Shown in pieces: positions 17,861 through 26,553 of a stretch of 64,000 nt of DNA. The notes below the pieces were generated by a model. It did no database searches. It had not been told where the DNA came from and saw nothing but the letters and a program-made list of their open reading frames with translations. The translations under genes were made by a program, and so were the position numbers. This DNA is from UBA7672 sp044224605. Its GTDB lineage: Bacteria > Pseudomonadota > Alphaproteobacteria > Caulobacterales > Hyphomonadaceae. Every line of letters begins with the position of its first letter. Position 1 is the stretch's first letter. Location of the stretch: contig JBGAKC010000019.1 of the NCBI GenBank assembly GCA_044224605.1, positions 1-64,000 on the forward strand, given 5' to 3'.

Positions 17861-18460
17861 ATGTCGCACGACATCCGTGAACTTCACACCTGCGCCCGAT
17901 GCGTCTGGATCGCGCTGGCGATGTTCGGTCATCCCGAGCAGATCATGTGTCACGGCTTCTTTTTGCCACCGGCATATCGCGACCTCTCGAACTGGCTTCG
18001 TCATCTCGTCCGCCGCATCCTGCTGGTGATTGCGCTCGGCATTCCCAGCGTGCCGTATCAGCCTGGAGGAGCAGGGCGCACTTCCGGCGCGCGCACCCGC
18101 GTCTTATACCGCCGGACCCGGCCCCCCGTGGCGCCCATGCCCGGTCCCTGGTCCGATCTGCCGCGAACCGTCCAGCGTCGCGCCTGGCCGCGAATGTCAT
18201 CCGTCATGTTCCGCTCGACCGGCGTCGCCTGCCGCCTCGAGGCGCTGCGCCTCGCGATCATGCATCCCGAAATTCACGCAGACCGTCTTTCGCGCACGAT
18301 CATGCGCAGCATCGCCAACAAGACGCTCTTTCCGCCCCGCGTCCGCCTCGGGCGGTGGCGTGTTCCTGCCTGGCGCCGGAGCCTCGCGTCCATGGCGGTC
18401 GAATCCGAAATCCTGAGGACCGAGAGCCTCCTGCCGGGCATTTTCGTCGACCCCTGCTAG
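17861..18460 (+). CDS. Hypothetical basic protein
   Basis: Open frame of 199 residues with GGAG upstream of its ATG and third codon positions mostly G or C like neighbouring genes. These are the only arguments that it is real, because competing frames also stay open here. Residues about 50-62 (HLVRRILLVIALGIP) are hydrophobic, and the rest is Arg/Pro-rich. The segment LEALRLAIMHPEIHADRLSR looks like a folded helical region. No family is recognised. It stands alone between the membrane protein gene and the crotonase gene. Confidence 0.45.
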   Translation: MSHDIRELHTCARCVWIALAMFGHPEQIMCHGFFLPPAYRDLSNWLRHLVRRILLVIALGIPSVPYQPGGAGRTSGARTRVLYRRTRPPVAPMPGPWSDLPRTVQRRAWPRMSSVMFRSTGVACRLEALRLAIMHPEIHADRLSRTIMRSIANKTLFPPRVRLGRWRVPAWRRSLASMAVESEILRTESLLPGIFVDPC

Positions 18461-18610
18461 CCTCTCCGCTTCGACAAGACTGCCCAACCTGCGCGGTCTG
18501 CGCGCGGGAACACGAGCGCACACGCATTTGGCATATCGCCCCGGATGACAGCCGCCCTTTTGCCCGCTAATCGCTACGCCATCACTCACACAAGCCTGCC
18601 GGAACGCCCC

Positions 18611-19402
18611 ATGATCAAGCTCGAGAAACAAGGCCCCATCGCGATCCTGACGCTCAACCGTCCCGACGCCATGAACGCTCTCGGCGAGCCGGGCGATGGC
18701 GAGGCCGTCCGCGATGCCTGCGCCGAGATCAACAGGGACAAGACGATCCGCTGCGCCATCCTCACCGGCGCCGGCAAGGGCTTCTCGGCCGGCGGCAACG
18801 TCAAGGCGATGCGCGATCGCATCGGCTCCTTCGCCGGCAACCCGGCCGAGGTGCGCGAGAACTACAAGAACGGCGTCCACATGATTGTGCGCGCGCTCTA
18901 CAATCTCGAAGTCCCGCTGATCGCCGCCGTGAACGGCGCCGCCATCGGTCTTGGCTGCGATGTCGCCTGCATGGCCGACATCCGCATTTCCTCCGACAAC
19001 GCCAAGTATGGCGTCACCTTCCTCAAGATCGGCCTGATCCCCGGCGACGGCGGCGCCTGGCTGCTCCCGCGCGTCATCGGCATGAGCCGCGCCTGCGAGC
19101 TCCTCTTCACCGGCGACGTCATCGACGCGAAGACGGCTCAGGAATGGGGCCTCGTCTCCAAGGTCGTTCCCGGCGACCAGCTGATGGCCGAGGCCATGAA
19201 GCTCGCGACCTCGATCGCGAAACAGCCGCCGCAATCGCTCCGCGTCGCGAAACAGCTTCTCCGCCACGGCACGCAGGCAACCTATGACACCGTCATGGAA
19301 ATGTCCGCCGCCGCCCAGGGCCTGATGCACCACACCAAGGACCACGAGGAAGGCGTCGCCGCCATCCTCGAAAAGCGCGAACCGGTGTTCAAGGGGGAGT
19401 GA
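18611..19402 (+). CDS. Enoyl-CoA hydratase/isomerase family protein
   Basis: The 263-residue crotonase-fold enzyme acts on acyl-CoA thioesters. The oxyanion-hole segments are FSAGGNVKAM (residues 58-67) and NGAAIGLGCDVACMADIRI. Of the two acidic residues used by classic hydratases, the second is kept (Glu163 in ACELLFTG), but the first position holds Phe137 (GVTFLKIG). An Asp is present in IPGDGGAW (Asp146), a pattern common in isomerases or other crotonase branches. Simple beta-oxidation hydration is therefore unproven. The ATG at 18611 gives the normal N-terminus; an ATG 66 bp upstream would add an atypical leader. It stands alone in its transcription unit. Confidence 0.88.
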   Translation: MIKLEKQGPIAILTLNRPDAMNALGEPGDGEAVRDACAEINRDKTIRCAILTGAGKGFSAGGNVKAMRDRIGSFAGNPAEVRENYKNGVHMIVRALYNLEVPLIAAVNGAAIGLGCDVACMADIRISSDNAKYGVTFLKIGLIPGDGGAWLLPRVIGMSRACELLFTGDVIDAKTAQEWGLVSKVVPGDQLMAEAMKLATSIAKQPPQSLRVAKQLLRHGTQATYDTVMEMSAAAQGLMHHTKDHEEGVAAILEKREPVFKGE

Positions 19403-19482
19403 TCGGGCCTGGCTTTGCGGGGCGGCCGGTTCAGGGTTAACTTGCTCGCAACAAGAACAAGACGACTCTGGAGGAGGTTTTC

Positions 19483-20493
19483 ATGATCCGGCTGGCTGGA
19501 CTGGCGGCCCTTGCCCTGATGGCGGCCCCCGTGGCCCTCGCGCAGGAAACCTACAAGGCGCCGCGCACGCCGTTCGGCACGCCCGATTTTCAGGGCTTCT
19601 GGACCAATGTCTCGCTCACCTCGCTGGAGCGCTCGGGTCAGTTCAAGACGCTCGTCATTCCCGAAGAGCAGGCGAAGAAGATCGAGACCGCTCGCGCCGC
19701 TGCCGACGCACGCGGCAATGAGCGCACCGATCCCAAGTCCGGCGCGCCGAAGGCGGGTCAGGATGTCGGCGGCTACAACAATTTCTACGTCGACGCCGGC
19801 ACCCACTTCGCGCGCATCAACGGCGAGATCCGCTCGTCCTGGATCGTCGATCCGGAGAACGGCAAGATCCCTTACACCGCCGCCGGCAAGAAGAAGTTCG
19901 ACGACAGCCTCTATTTTGTCCGCAACACGTTCGACGGTCCCGAGACCCGTCCGATGGCCGAGCGCTGCCTCGTCGGCTTCGGCTCCACGGGCGGTCCGCC
20001 CATGATCAACGTGATGTACAACAACACGTACCAGTTCGTTCAGACCAAGGATTACGTGATGATCCTCGTCGAGATGAACCACGACGCTCGGATCATTCCG
20101 CTCACCGACAAGGACAATCTCGATCTGCCGCAATGGCTCGGCCGCTCGAAGGGCCATTGGGAAGGCGACACGCTCGTTGTCGAGACGACCAACTTCAACC
20201 CCGGCGAAAGCCTCCGCACCTTCTTCGCCAACTCCTACATGCTCTCGCCGGATGCGCACGTGACGGAGCGTTTCACGCGTGTCGCCAAGGACCAGATCCT
20301 GTACGAGTTCACGGTCAACGATCCGAAGATGTTCTCGCAGCCGTGGAAAGCGCAGATGGTCTTCAACACTTCGGCCGGCAAGACTTACGAGTACGCCTGC
20401 CACGAGGGCAATTACGCGCTTCCCGGCATCCTCGCCGGGGCGCGGAAGAACGACGCCAAGGGCATAAAGAATTACGCGGAAGAGGGCGAGTGA
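19483..20493 (+). CDS. Secreted protein of unknown function
   Basis: The 336-residue protein has a clear signal peptide (residues 1-20, ending AAPVALAQ) and GGAGG upstream of the ATG. The mature protein opens with the PDFQGFWTN motif. It shares its general layout (PDxxGxW start, DPENGKIPY, AERCLVGF, EMNHDARIIPL, WEGDTLVVETTNF) with a family of uncharacterised periplasmic proteins common in Caulobacterales, sphingomonads and acidobacteria. The repeated aromatic strands suggest an all-beta fold. No catalytic motif is recognised. The gene ends three bases from the converging NTF2-like gene. Confidence 0.85.
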   Translation: MIRLAGLAALALMAAPVALAQETYKAPRTPFGTPDFQGFWTNVSLTSLERSGQFKTLVIPEEQAKKIETARAAADARGNERTDPKSGAPKAGQDVGGYNNFYVDAGTHFARINGEIRSSWIVDPENGKIPYTAAGKKKFDDSLYFVRNTFDGPETRPMAERCLVGFGSTGGPPMINVMYNNTYQFVQTKDYVMILVEMNHDARIIPLTDKDNLDLPQWLGRSKGHWEGDTLVVETTNFNPGESLRTFFANSYMLSPDAHVTERFTRVAKDQILYEFTVNDPKMFSQPWKAQMVFNTSAGKTYEYACHEGNYALPGILAGARKNDAKGIKNYAEEGE

Positions 20494-20496
20494 GGT

Positions 20497-20931
20497 TCAG
20501 GCGACTCCAATCGCCTTGAGCACTGCCATCTGGTCGAAATACGGACGCTCACAAAGAATCCGGTCCGAGTTCGGTTTGAACTCGAACGTCGCGGCCATTC
20601 GCACCTTGAAGGCGCGCCCGGTCGGCGGGATTACCTTGGCGCCGATCTTCAGCGGTCCCTTGTGTGTGCCGGTCAGCCAGAACTCGACCAGCACCGTGTC
20701 GCCGCCGTGGGCGATCGAGATGATCTCGTTGCCCTGGTCTGGGAAGGGCGTCCGCGAGGCCGCGAAATAGCCCCGCACGGCTTCTTCCCCGTCGAACACC
20801 TGTCCGGTCCCGTACATTTCGTACCGGGGATGGTCGAACGTCGCGATCACGGCGTCCCATTCATGGGCTATTTCAAGCGCCATGTGGCGCTTCACCGTTT
20901 CGATCCGTCGTTCCGCCAGGTTATCCGACAC
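20497..20931 (-). CDS. NTF2-like / SnoaL-like protein
   Basis: The 144-residue protein has the alpha+beta cone fold pattern of the NTF2-like superfamily. It has an N-terminal helix with HMALEIAHEWDAVIATFDHPRYEMYGTG, a FDGEEAVRGYFAASRTPFPD segment, and strands ending in RILCERPYFDQMAVLKAIG. Family members are small enzymes (cyclases, isomerases) or binding proteins, and many with this EIAHEWDAVIATF pattern are annotated only as ester cyclase or nuclear transport factor 2 family. It is divergent from the monooxygenase-acyl-CoA dehydrogenase pair, with about 96 bp of shared upstream DNA, so coregulation is possible. Confidence 0.82.
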   Translation of the reverse strand: MSDNLAERRIETVKRHMALEIAHEWDAVIATFDHPRYEMYGTGQVFDGEEAVRGYFAASRTPFPDQGNEIISIAHGGDTVLVEFWLTGTHKGPLKIGAKVIPPTGRAFKVRMAATFEFKPNSDRILCERPYFDQMAVLKAIGVA

Positions 20932-21027
20932 CCCCGAAAACTCCCCTTCAATGATCGCTTCAGCGCAAGCTGGCAGATGACAAGGGCGTTGTAACGCTTA
21001 TTCTGGTCGAAACGACGGAGGAAGTTC

Positions 21028-21318
21028 ATGTTCGGTGCGGTCGCAGAGCTGACCATTCTTGACGGCAAGCAGGCTGAGTTCGAAGCGGTCGCCAAGGAGC
21101 TTGAAGCCGCCGTCGCGGCCAACGAGCCGGGCGTTCTCTATTATAAGCTCTTCAAGGTGAAGGACGCCCCGACGACCTACGTCTTCATGGAACAGTATGC
21201 TGATCAGGCAGCCGTCGACGCCCATCGCGGCTTCGAGCATTTCAAGCGCCTCGGCAAGGCGATGGGCCCGTTCCTCGCCGGCCCGCCGAAAGTCACCCGT
21301 CTGGAGAAGGTGAGCTAA
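21028..21318 (+). CDS. Antibiotic biosynthesis monooxygenase (ABM) domain protein
   Basis: The 96-residue single-domain protein of the dimeric alpha+beta barrel ABM/quinol-monooxygenase group begins MFGAVAELTILDGKQAEFEAVAK-like and has NEPGVLYYKLFKVKDAP and a MEQYADQAAVDAHRGFEHFK helix typical of the family. Such proteins oxidise quinols or act as small heme/aromatic-binding proteins without a bound cofactor; the substrate is unknown. AGGAGG-like bases precede the ATG. It ends one base before the acyl-CoA dehydrogenase start, so the two are almost surely in one operon, which hints at a role alongside acyl-CoA oxidation. Confidence 0.88.
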   Translation: MFGAVAELTILDGKQAEFEAVAKELEAAVAANEPGVLYYKLFKVKDAPTTYVFMEQYADQAAVDAHRGFEHFKRLGKAMGPFLAGPPKVTRLEKVS

Positions 21319-21319
21319 G

Positions 21320-22540
21320 ATGGATCTCGAATTCACCCCCGCCGAACTGAAGTTCCGCGACGAAGTTCGCGCCTGGATCGCCGAGAACTACACAGATGAT
21401 CTCAAGAAGCGCATGGAGCTGACCAAGAACGGCTCGCTCGACGAGAAACATCAGAAGGCCTGGCTGAAGAAGCTCGCCGAGAAGGGCTGGCTCGTCACCA
21501 ACTGGCCCGTCGAGCATGGCGGCCCCGGCTGGAACCAGACCCAGAAGTACATCTACGAAATGGAAATGTCCCTTTCGGGCGCCCCGCGCATGAGCTCCAT
21601 GGGCGTGCGCATGTGCGCGCCGGTCATCATGAAGTTCGGAACGGACGAACAGAAGAAGAGATTCCTGCCGCCCATCCGCAACGCCGATGTCTGGTGGTGC
21701 CAGGGCTATTCCGAACCTGGCTCGGGCTCCGACCTCGCCAGCCTCAACATGCAGGCGCGCCGCGAGGGCGACTACTACATCCTCAACGGCCAGAAGACAT
21801 GGACCACCTACGCTCAATGGGCCGACTGGATCTTCTGCCTCGTCCGTACCTCGAAGGAAGACAAGAAGCAGAACGGCATCTCCTTCATTCTCGTCGATAT
21901 GAAGTCGCCCGGCATCACGATCACGCCGATCAACACGCTGGATGACACGCCCGTCGGCGAACAGGAGATCAATTCCGTCTTCTTTGACAACGTGAAAGTC
22001 CCGGTCGAAAACCGCATCGGCGCCGAAGGCGAAGGCTGGACCTGCGCCAAATACCTGCTGACGTTCGAGCGCGGCTCGGCCTATGCCCCGGGCAACCTCA
22101 ATGCGCTTCAGAAGGCACGACGGATCGCGCAGATGGAAACCGCCGGCGGCCGACCGCTGCTCGAAGATCCCGATTTCGCGCGCAAGCTTGCGGACCTCGA
22201 AATCCAGATCGAAGCCCTCGACGCCACCGAACGTCGTATCTTCGACAAGCTGTCTTCTGGGCAAAGCGTCGGCGCCATGTCGTCGCTGATGAAGACGCGC
22301 GGCTCCGAGATCGGCCAGAAGGTGACCGAGATTGTCCTTGAGGCCGCCGGCGTTTACGCCGAGCCCTTCGTACAGGACACCTACGCCCACCTCGAGGGCC
22401 GCTCGAATGAGCCGCTCCCGGCGCCTGAACACCTGATCACGTCTGCGGGCAGCTACTTCAACAACCGCAAGACCTCGATCTACGCCGGCTCCAACGAGAT
22501 CCAGCGCAACATCATGGCGCAGATGATCCTGGCGGGGTGA
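21320..22540 (+). CDS. Acyl-CoA dehydrogenase family protein
   Basis: FAD-dependent desaturation of an acyl-CoA. The 406-residue product shows the usual order: helical N-terminal domain, beta domain with WWCQGYSEPGSGSDLASL and NGQKTWTTYAQWADW (FAD contacts), and C-terminal helical domain ending IYAGSNEIQRNIMAQMIL. The SEPGSGSD and GSNEIQRN motifs are firm family signatures. The branch resembles long acyl-CoA dehydrogenases of actinobacteria and alphaproteobacteria that act on branched, aromatic or steroid side-chain CoA esters; the exact substrate cannot be read. It follows the ABM gene by one base. Downstream is a pair of perfect hairpins. Confidence 0.93.
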   Translation: MDLEFTPAELKFRDEVRAWIAENYTDDLKKRMELTKNGSLDEKHQKAWLKKLAEKGWLVTNWPVEHGGPGWNQTQKYIYEMEMSLSGAPRMSSMGVRMCAPVIMKFGTDEQKKRFLPPIRNADVWWCQGYSEPGSGSDLASLNMQARREGDYYILNGQKTWTTYAQWADWIFCLVRTSKEDKKQNGISFILVDMKSPGITITPINTLDDTPVGEQEINSVFFDNVKVPVENRIGAEGEGWTCAKYLLTFERGSAYAPGNLNALQKARRIAQMETAGGRPLLEDPDFARKLADLEIQIEALDATERRIFDKLSSGQSVGAMSSLMKTRGSEIGQKVTEIVLEAAGVYAEPFVQDTYAHLEGRSNEPLPAPEHLITSAGSYFNNRKTSIYAGSNEIQRNIMAQMILAG

Positions 22541-22546
22541 GGCACG

Positions 22547-22597
22547 GTCAGTGCGGCGCTCGCATCGCACTGACGATTTGGTCCGGTGGACCAAATC
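22547..22597. repeat. Two tandem perfect hairpins between converging genes
   Basis: The first hairpin is GTCAGTGCG / CGCACTGAC (22547-22555 and 22566-22574) with a 10-base loop. The second begins at the very next base: GATTTGGTCC / GGACCAAATC (22575-22584 and 22588-22597) with a 3-base loop. Neither is followed by a long T-run, so they are not textbook terminators. They may be a bidirectional terminator, or a dispersed palindromic element of the REP kind. Confidence 0.6.
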
Positions 22598-22635
22598 GAG
22601 TGAGGAACGTCCGAGCGTAAGCAACGGCGGGAGAA

Positions 22636-23511
22636 CTACGAGGGGAGAGGCTTGATCGGCGTCATCCACACGCGGCGATAGCCGAAGTCGATCACGAGAT
22701 TGAACCGCTTTATGAGGTCGACGCCCACGACGCCGTCGATGTCAGTGCTGCCCATCTCGAGGTTCGCAAACGAGCCCGAACTCGCGGGCACATTCTCAAA
22801 CGCCTGCCCGCCGAGCGTCAGATGGGGCACGACGATCGCGTCCTGATCGCGAACGCCGTCGATACCGGCGACCCGGCGCGAAGAAACGGGCAGGGCATTC
22901 AGGGCAGGAGTTCCGGCCACGAAGGAAGAGTCCAGATGTATGGCGCTCGAGGCGGCCGTGTCGAGCAGGAGTTCCGCCTGCGCCCCGGCAAGGCTGACTG
23001 TCAACGTATTTCGAAGCCAGCCGGCATCAGTCAGTTTCAAGGGCCTGTCCTGCGAAGGCTTGAACTCCGCCGAGCGTTGGAAGTTGATAGTCATCCGCTG
23101 GAAGTCCAGCGACACGACAAGTGCGTAGAGGAAGTCCATCCCGATCAGGAGTCGTACGCCGTCTGCCGCGAAAGCTTGGCGGGCTTCGTAGATGCCGAGG
23201 CGCTGCGACACTGACCCAAGACCGAAGTCAACGGCGACTTTCCTGTCGGTCATTCCATAGCCAATACGCCCGCCGCCGGCGCCGACTGTGCCGCCGTTGA
23301 ATTTCTGCACCCGAATGCCGAGTTCTTTCGCCAGTCCCGTCTCGATCAGCGACCGCGTGGCGCCGGTGTCGAGCAGGGCAGGAAGCCGCCTTCCATTGAT
23401 TGTCACGGTGAGCACGACCTGCCCATCGCGCAGCTCGAATGGCTGCGGAGCGGCCTGCGCCGGAGAGGCGAGGATGGCCAGCAAGGCGAGGCAGACGAGA
23501 ACGAGTCTCAT
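22636..23511 (-). CDS. Secreted retropepsin-like aspartic protease
   Basis: The 291-residue protein has a signal peptide (residues 1-20, ending SPAQA) followed by two aspartic-protease-like half domains. The first carries LLDTGATRSLIE (Asp48-Thr-Gly) with a GIRVQKFNGG segment. The second carries LLLDTAASSAIHLD (Asp184-Thr-Ala). Each half also has a hydrophobic-hydrophobic-Gly motif (LLIGMDFLYAL; DGVVGVDLIKRF), so it looks like a pepsin-type double domain built from retropepsin-like repeats. The DTA instead of DTG in the second half may weaken catalysis. It would act in the periplasm; targets are unknown. It converges on the acyl-CoA dehydrogenase gene. Confidence 0.85.
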   Translation of the reverse strand: MRLVLVCLALLAILASPAQAAPQPFELRDGQVVLTVTINGRRLPALLDTGATRSLIETGLAKELGIRVQKFNGGTVGAGGGRIGYGMTDRKVAVDFGLGSVSQRLGIYEARQAFAADGVRLLIGMDFLYALVVSLDFQRMTINFQRSAEFKPSQDRPLKLTDAGWLRNTLTVSLAGAQAELLLDTAASSAIHLDSSFVAGTPALNALPVSSRRVAGIDGVRDQDAIVVPHLTLGGQAFENVPASSGSFANLEMGSTDIDGVVGVDLIKRFNLVIDFGYRRVWMTPIKPLPS

Positions 23512-23614
23512 GTATCATCTCAACAGGGGGCCATCCTTGGCGCGATGTTGGCGGGATGCAAGAGTGCCCGGACTCTGCTAGACTTCTTAAACAGATGCCA
23601 GTTCAGGAATTCCC

Positions 23615-24271
23615 ATGGCCGACGATCTCAAATCCGCCCCGACGCCGTACGATGCCTCGCATGAGGAGCCGATGGGCCGCGCCACCTTTACAGCGTTCAC
23701 CAATGCGACGCCTGAGGACTGGCAGAAGATCGTGGCCGCCAACTCGGTGTTCGCGAAGGGCCATGTCGACCGGATCGTGACGCATCTCAACCTTCTCAAG
23801 GGCGATTGCGGTGGCTTCCCGATCGACCGGCTCGAGCACTCGCTGCAAACGGCGACCCGCGCCTTCCGGGCCGGGATGGACGAGGAGTACGTCGTCTGTG
23901 CGCTGCTGCACGACATTGGCGATACGCTCGGCGTGTTCAATCACCCGGACATCGCGGCCGCGATCCTGAAGCCCTTCGTGTCCGAGAACAATCTCTGGAT
24001 GGTGCAGAACCACGGCATCTTCCAGGGCTATTATTTCTGGCACCATATCGGCCTCGACCGGAATGCGCGCGACCAGTTCCGTGGTCACCCCGCCTTCGAA
24101 TACACGGCCCAGTTCTGCCATCTCTACGACCAGCCGGCCTTCGACGGCGCCTACGAGTCGATGCCGATCGATGCTTTCGTGCCGATGCTTCATCGCGTCA
24201 TGGATAAGCCGAAACAGTCCATGTACCTCCGCAAGGACGGAGAGAGCGTGTTCCAACCGGCCGACGCCTGA
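23615..24271 (+). CDS. HD-domain protein, possible MIOX/PhnZ-type diiron oxygenase
   Basis: The 218-residue cytoplasmic protein has LEHSLQTATRA (His75), the HD pair in CALLHDIGD (His99-Asp100) and later His/Asp candidates (NHPD His110, QNHG His133, FWHH 143-144, YDQPAFD). The LEHxLQ-24-HD spacing and the Leu-Gln after the first His recall HD-type mixed-valent diiron oxygenases such as PhnZ and myo-inositol oxygenase. Ordinary HD phosphohydrolases usually have fewer His ligands. The call of oxygenase is therefore a reasoned guess; the safe call is an HD-domain metalloprotein. No phosphonate or inositol genes are adjacent. AGGA precedes the ATG. Confidence 0.8.
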   Translation: MADDLKSAPTPYDASHEEPMGRATFTAFTNATPEDWQKIVAANSVFAKGHVDRIVTHLNLLKGDCGGFPIDRLEHSLQTATRAFRAGMDEEYVVCALLHDIGDTLGVFNHPDIAAAILKPFVSENNLWMVQNHGIFQGYYFWHHIGLDRNARDQFRGHPAFEYTAQFCHLYDQPAFDGAYESMPIDAFVPMLHRVMDKPKQSMYLRKDGESVFQPADA

Positions 24272-24456
24272 CAGGCAGGCCGGCCGAACATTGCCGCTTC
24301 GCTGGGCGCAGCTGAGCGGTTCTTTTCAAAACGTGTGGATTTGCTGGATTCCCCGTGCGGCGGGCGGCCCAGAGCCGCAGGCTTGGCGCTTGAGCCTCCG
24401 GCTCCCGCTGATAGGGTCCGTCACACAGGGGTCGCACATCTAAAGAGGTTCTGCTG

Positions 24457-26529
24457 ATGCGAATTCGGCTCGCCGCGGCCGCCGCGGCCCTGCTGGGGAC
24501 CGCGATTGCCGCCGGTTCGGCCGCCCTGGCCGACGAGGGCATGTGGACGTTCGACAATTTCCCGACCGCCAAGGTGAAGCAGCTCTACGGCTTCGCGCCC
24601 GACCAGAAATGGCTCGACCGCGTACGCAAGGCGTCCGTGCGTCTCGATGGCGGCTGTTCCGGTTCGGTTGTGTCGAAGGACGGGCTGGTCCTCACTAACC
24701 ACCACTGCGTCGCCGATTGCGAGAGTGATCTGTCGAGCCCTGGGAACAACTATCACCAGGACGGCTTCTTTGCGCCGACGCGCAAGGACGAGAAGATATG
24801 CCCCGGCGCCGAAGCTTCGATCCTCCAGTCGATGACTGACGTCACCAGGCGCGTGAAAGACGCCACGGCCAAGGTCTCGGCCATGGAGGCGTCTGGCGCC
24901 CGCGCGATGGAGATCGCGGCCATCGAGAAGGAAGCCTGCGGCGAGAACAAGACCAAGCGCTGCGAGGTCGTGAATCTTTATCGCGGCGGTCAGTACAAGC
25001 TCTATGTCTACGACCGGTTCGACGATGTGCGCATCGCCTTTGCTCCCGAGATGCAGGCTGCGTTCTTCGGCGGCGATCCGGACAATTTCAATTACCCACG
25101 CTATGCGCTCGACATGGCGATCCTGCGCCTCTACCGCGATGGCAAGCCGGTGACATTCACTGATCCGCTGCGCCTCGATGCGGCGGGCCCGAAGGACGGC
25201 GATCTCGTCTTCGTCTCCGGTCATCCTGGCTCGACCGAGCGCCTGCTCACCAATGCCCAGCTGGAATTCCAGCGTGACTACTATCTGCCCTGGCGCATCG
25301 AATACCTTGCACAGCTGCGCGGCTCGCTTCTCAACGAAGCGACCAAGGGCGAAGAGGAAGCGCGTCAGGTCGACGACGCCATGCAGGGAATCGAGAACTC
25401 ACTGAAAGTCTTCAAGGGCCAGCGCGGCGCGCTGGTGGAGACATCCTTCTTCGGGAGCAAGGTCGCGGAAGAAAGGAAGCTGCGCGACGCGCTGGCCGCG
25501 ACGCCGGCGCTGCGTGCGAAATACGGCGACCCCTTCGCCGACATCGCCGCGATCATCCCGACACAGAAACAGGCCTACCTGCCTTACCAGATGCTTGAAG
25601 TGCGCTTCGGCGGCGGATCAGTAATCCTTGCTGACGCCCGTACGCTGGTGCGTGGCGCTGAAGAGCAGGGCAAGGCCGCGAGCGCGCGACTTCCGGAATT
25701 TTCAGCCTCGCGCATCCAGTCCACGGGCGGCGGGCTACTGGCGGATGTTCCGATCCACCCGTCGCTCGAGAAACTCGAGATTGCCTTCTGGCTCGAGAAG
25801 ACGCGTGAATACCTCGGCCCCGACAACGCCGCGGTGAAATCTCTCTTCGGCTCGCGGACGTCCCGCGAGATCGCGGTTGAGATCGTGACGTCGAGCCAGG
25901 TCGGGGATCGCGCATTCCGCAAGCGCATGTGGGATAATCCTGAGCAGGTTGCGGGGTCGAACGATCCGGCCTTCGCGCTCGTCCGGAAGATCGACGCCGC
26001 CGCTCGCGCAGCTCGCGCCAGATACGAGTCCGGCGTGACCAGCCCGACCTCGATCGCAGCCGAAAAGATCGCCGGCCTGCGTTTCGACGTGCTCGGTTCG
26101 GAAATCTATCCCGATGCCACCTTTACGCTGCGCCTGTCCTACGGCGTTGTGAAAGGCTGGAACGATCCGCTGCACGGCGAGACCGGGCCGTTCACCTATG
26201 TCTCGGGGCTGTGGGATCGCGCGACAGGCGCTTTCCCGTTCAACCTCGGCGCCAAGTGGGTTGGCAAGAAGGACAGGATCGCCGGAACCACCCAGATGGA
26301 TTTCGTATCGACCAATGACATCATCGGCGGCAATTCCGGATCGCCCGTCCTCAACAAGGACGGCCGCGTGATCGGCCTCGCGTTCGACGGCAACATACAT
26401 TCGACGGCAGGCGCCTACGGCTTTGATCCTGCGCTTAATCGCTGTGTGTCGGTGTCGAGCCAGCTGATCCTTGAGGCGCTGCGCAAGATCTACGGCGCTA
26501 GCGCGCTCGCTGACGAACTTCAGAAGTAA
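24457..26529 (+). CDS. S46 family dipeptidyl-peptidase (DPP7-like)
   Basis: Periplasmic serine exopeptidase that removes dipeptides from peptide N-termini. The 690-residue protein has a signal peptide (1-25), catalytic His in LTNHHCVADC (residues 82-83), an Asp in NYPRYALDMAILRLY, and catalytic Ser627 in GGNSGSP, on a chymotrypsin-like fold with a helical domain inserted. Position 645 is Gly (FDGN). In characterised S46 enzymes a Gly at the corresponding place goes with hydrophobic P1 preference (DPP7) and an Arg with acidic P1 (DPP11), so DPP7-like specificity is suggested. It is followed after 24 bp by a nucleoside transporter gene, probably one operon. Confidence 0.92.
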   Translation: MRIRLAAAAAALLGTAIAAGSAALADEGMWTFDNFPTAKVKQLYGFAPDQKWLDRVRKASVRLDGGCSGSVVSKDGLVLTNHHCVADCESDLSSPGNNYHQDGFFAPTRKDEKICPGAEASILQSMTDVTRRVKDATAKVSAMEASGARAMEIAAIEKEACGENKTKRCEVVNLYRGGQYKLYVYDRFDDVRIAFAPEMQAAFFGGDPDNFNYPRYALDMAILRLYRDGKPVTFTDPLRLDAAGPKDGDLVFVSGHPGSTERLLTNAQLEFQRDYYLPWRIEYLAQLRGSLLNEATKGEEEARQVDDAMQGIENSLKVFKGQRGALVETSFFGSKVAEERKLRDALAATPALRAKYGDPFADIAAIIPTQKQAYLPYQMLEVRFGGGSVILADARTLVRGAEEQGKAASARLPEFSASRIQSTGGGLLADVPIHPSLEKLEIAFWLEKTREYLGPDNAAVKSLFGSRTSREIAVEIVTSSQVGDRAFRKRMWDNPEQVAGSNDPAFALVRKIDAAARAARARYESGVTSPTSIAAEKIAGLRFDVLGSEIYPDATFTLRLSYGVVKGWNDPLHGETGPFTYVSGLWDRATGAFPFNLGAKWVGKKDRIAGTTQMDFVSTNDIIGGNSGSPVLNKDGRVIGLAFDGNIHSTAGAYGFDPALNRCVSVSSQLILEALRKIYGASALADELQK

Positions 26530-26553
26530 CGGGTAAAAAGGGGCAGGCGGGGC

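Noticed and set aside
18197..19345. Minus-strand 382-residue frame opposite the crotonase gene
   Set aside because: Crotonase motifs are unambiguous on the plus strand; the other frame has no recognisable domain.
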